Shown here piece after piece: positions 62,171 through 64,000 of a stretch of 64,000 bases of DNA (positions are counted from its first letter, which is position 1; the number at the start of each line of letters is the position of its first letter). The translations under genes were made by a program, and so were the position numbers. Source of the DNA: Eretmocerus hayati. Taxonomy: Eukaryota > Arthropoda > Insecta > Hymenoptera > Aphelinidae. The notes under the pieces are model-generated. The model had not been told where the DNA came from. It did not search any database and saw only the letters and a list, made by a program, of their open reading frames with translations. The stretch is from assembly GCA_029851415.1 (NCBI GenBank), contig CM056744.1:86088907-86152906 (forward strand). The letters are read 5' to 3'.

Positions 62171-62599
62171 TTGAATATCTCCAGTGAGGACGTTCCCGAT
62201 AGGACCATGAATGCACCAGCCAAGTAATGTGAAGGATATACCGAATATGAGGTTCTTAATTCCAACAATTTTTCTCGAAATCATCAATCTCCAGTGATCA
62301 AGGCCTATCAGAATTTGCGGCATTCCAGGCTACTGCCTGGCATAAATTCCTTTTGCCAGGCAGTAGCCTGGCAAAAGGAATTTATCTTAATCCCTCCTTC
62401 TTTACGACAGAAAGCGGCTAATTCCTCCGATATTGATCGAGTCGGAAGCGATAGATTTTCAACTGCAGCTACATTATCCAAATTGAATATGATGAATTCC
62501 ACGCCAAAGCGACCTACGGAAAGGGGTCATCTCTCAGATTCTTTTTTAACCTTTTTCATTCGATTCTATGGCCCAAAATAGGAACTTCGGACCACCCAT
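62171..62599. repeat. Intergenic DNA with two overlapping hairpins
   Basis: CCAGGCTACTGCCTGG (62325-62340) pairs perfectly with CCAGGCAGTAGCCTGG (62356-62371), while ATAAATTCCTTTTGCCA (62342-62358) pairs perfectly with TGGCAAAAGGAATTTAT (62369-62385). The two pairings interleave, so both cannot form as simple hairpins at once; together they resemble a pseudoknot or switch layout. The origin is unknown. Confidence 0.6.
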
Positions 62600-64000
62600 G
62601 TGGCCCAAAAAAAATTTCTCCTCTCCATTGCACGCACATCCGTCAACAGACCGAAAATTTATCGTGTAAAAATCGATGCTCTTTTATTCACGAAAATGGG
62701 AATATTTCGAGTTTTTGAACTGCTATCGATTTGCGGGTTGCGGCATCTGAAAGGGCATCAAAGAATCTATCGAAAACGTTGTCGGAAATTCCTTCTTTGT
62801 GATTTGGGGGCCTCCTGGAGGCAAAAGAGTGTTTTTCACTAAAATGTTGATTTCTCGAAAAGCCATTTTTTTTATTTTTTTAAAATCATATATTTGACGT
62901 CAAATTTTGCGTTCTTTCGGAAAAAATGGGTTTCAGAGAAGTTTGGGGCGATCCAAGTTACTTATGAGCCATTTTTTGAAAATTCGATTTTTTCGGTTTC
63001 AGAGAAAGGCGATTTTCTGCGCATGCGCACAAACGTAGACTTTCGGCGCCCCTTCCAATAGAAAGCTGACAAAATTTCCTATATAATGACTACCCGCAAA
63101 GTTGAAATTCATGCACTGAAACGCGATTTGCAAGGATTAATTATGTCGAATCAAAATCACATGGAAATTCAGCCCATTAACGCCTTTGTGGCGCCTGCTG
63201 AGATGACACATTCACGAGATCTTCCCGGGACTCAATTTTGAGTACGAAATTGACCTGAAAAAAATTCGGACCACACGGTTTCAACGTAAAATTGTATGAA
63301 CTTTCAAAATATGCGATGAAAAACCCCATTTGAGGCAAACCCGAGGTGCTACATCGAATTTTTTGCCAGAAAATACGATTTTTCACATTCAAAATTGCGA
63401 AAAATTGGATGTAGCACCTCGGGTTCGCCTCAAATGGGGTTTTTCATCGCATATTTTGAAAGTCCATACAATTTTACGTTGGAACCATGTGGTCCGAATT
63501 TTTTTCAGGTCAATTTCGTACTCAAAATTGAGTCCCGAAAAGATCTCGTGAATGTGTCATCTCAGCAGGCGCCACAAAGGCGTTAATGGGCTGAATTTCC
63601 ATGTGATTTTGATTCGACATAATCAATCCTTGCAGATCGCGTTTCAGTGCATGAATTTCAACTTTGCGGGTAGTCATTTTATAGGAAATTTCGTCAGCTT
63701 TCCATTAAAAGCAGCGCTGAAAGTCTACGTTTGTGCGCATGCGCAGAAAATCGCCTTTCTCTGAAACCGAAAAAGTCGAATTTTCAAAAAATGGCTCATA
63801 AGTCACTTGGATCGCCCCAAACTTCTCTGAAACTCATTTTTTCCGAAAGAACGCAAAATTTTACGTCAAATATATGATTTTAAGAAAATAAAAAAAATGG
63901 CTTTTTGAGAAATCAACATTTTAGTGAAAAACACTCTTTTGCCTCCAGGAAGCCCCCAGATCACAGAGAAGGAATTTCCGACAACGTTTTCGATAGGTTT
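62600..64000. mobile_element. Second palindromic (foldback) element, cut by the window end
   Basis: Sequence from at least 62763 to about 63360 pairs with about 63403 to 64000, symmetric about 63381-63382, with scattered mismatches and small length changes. Landmarks are GCGCATGCGCA with flanking AAATCGCC, GGATCGCCCCAAACTTCTC with its complement, and AGCACCTCGGGTT near the loop. The left end may start near 62575; the right end lies outside the window. Mirror open frames (63177-63392 minus, 63395-63586 plus) are palindrome by-products. No transposase is seen. Confidence 0.75.

Noticed and set aside
63177..63586. Mirror proteins with shared GFFIAYFES and QQAPQRR segments
   Set aside because: They arise from the foldback arms, and the differences between copies mostly change amino acids, which does not suggest protein-level constraint.

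Overview
The window is AT-rich nuclear DNA of an insect. The anchor is one split gene for an RR-2 type (Rebers-Riddiford) chitin-binding cuticular protein at about 6.1-8.4 kb, with GT-AG introns. The rest is intergenic DNA rich in eukaryotic DNA transposon relics, plus a decayed retroelement. I cannot assign an order or species. I see no operons, CRISPR array, rRNA or tRNA gene. Most open reading frames here are short, unrelated to any family I know, and look like chance.

Layout, left to right. 0-6 kb: intergenic, with a GTGTACCC-ended repeat (962-1898) and a 328-bp MITE (4111-4438). 6.1-8.4 kb: the cuticular protein gene; its initiator exon is not identified. 10-13 kb: minus-strand remnants of an LTR-type retroelement (broken integrase, possible env-like piece). 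13.8-23.1 kb: a hairpin repeat, a pogo-like element, a piggyBac-like element, the second copy of the 328-bp MITE, and a foldback element whose right arm was hit by a small Transib-type MITE (CACAGTG ends, CGTCG target duplication). 26.3-27.7 kb: a young foldback element with 627-bp arms. 28-35 kb: hairpins, a TTAA-flanked MITE, and two further inverted-repeat elements. 36.7 kb: a possible hAT transposase C-terminal remnant.

41.1-62.2 kb is dominated by a very large inverted repeat: two 7,611-bp arms (41130-48740 and 54560-62170), identical at every place compared and in exact register throughout, including microsatellite and homopolymer lengths, around a 5,819-bp spacer. The spacer holds a piggyBac-like element. 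Each arm carries a TATA-type promoter candidate near its outer end, so the two copies point at each other. This is either a very young or gene-converted palindrome or an assembly artefact; sequence alone cannot decide. 62.6-64 kb: a second, diverged palindrome runs off the window end.

No multi-gene system or pathway is visible. The main themes are the unusual density of inverted-repeat structures and the large palindrome, which if transcribed could make long double-stranded RNA.
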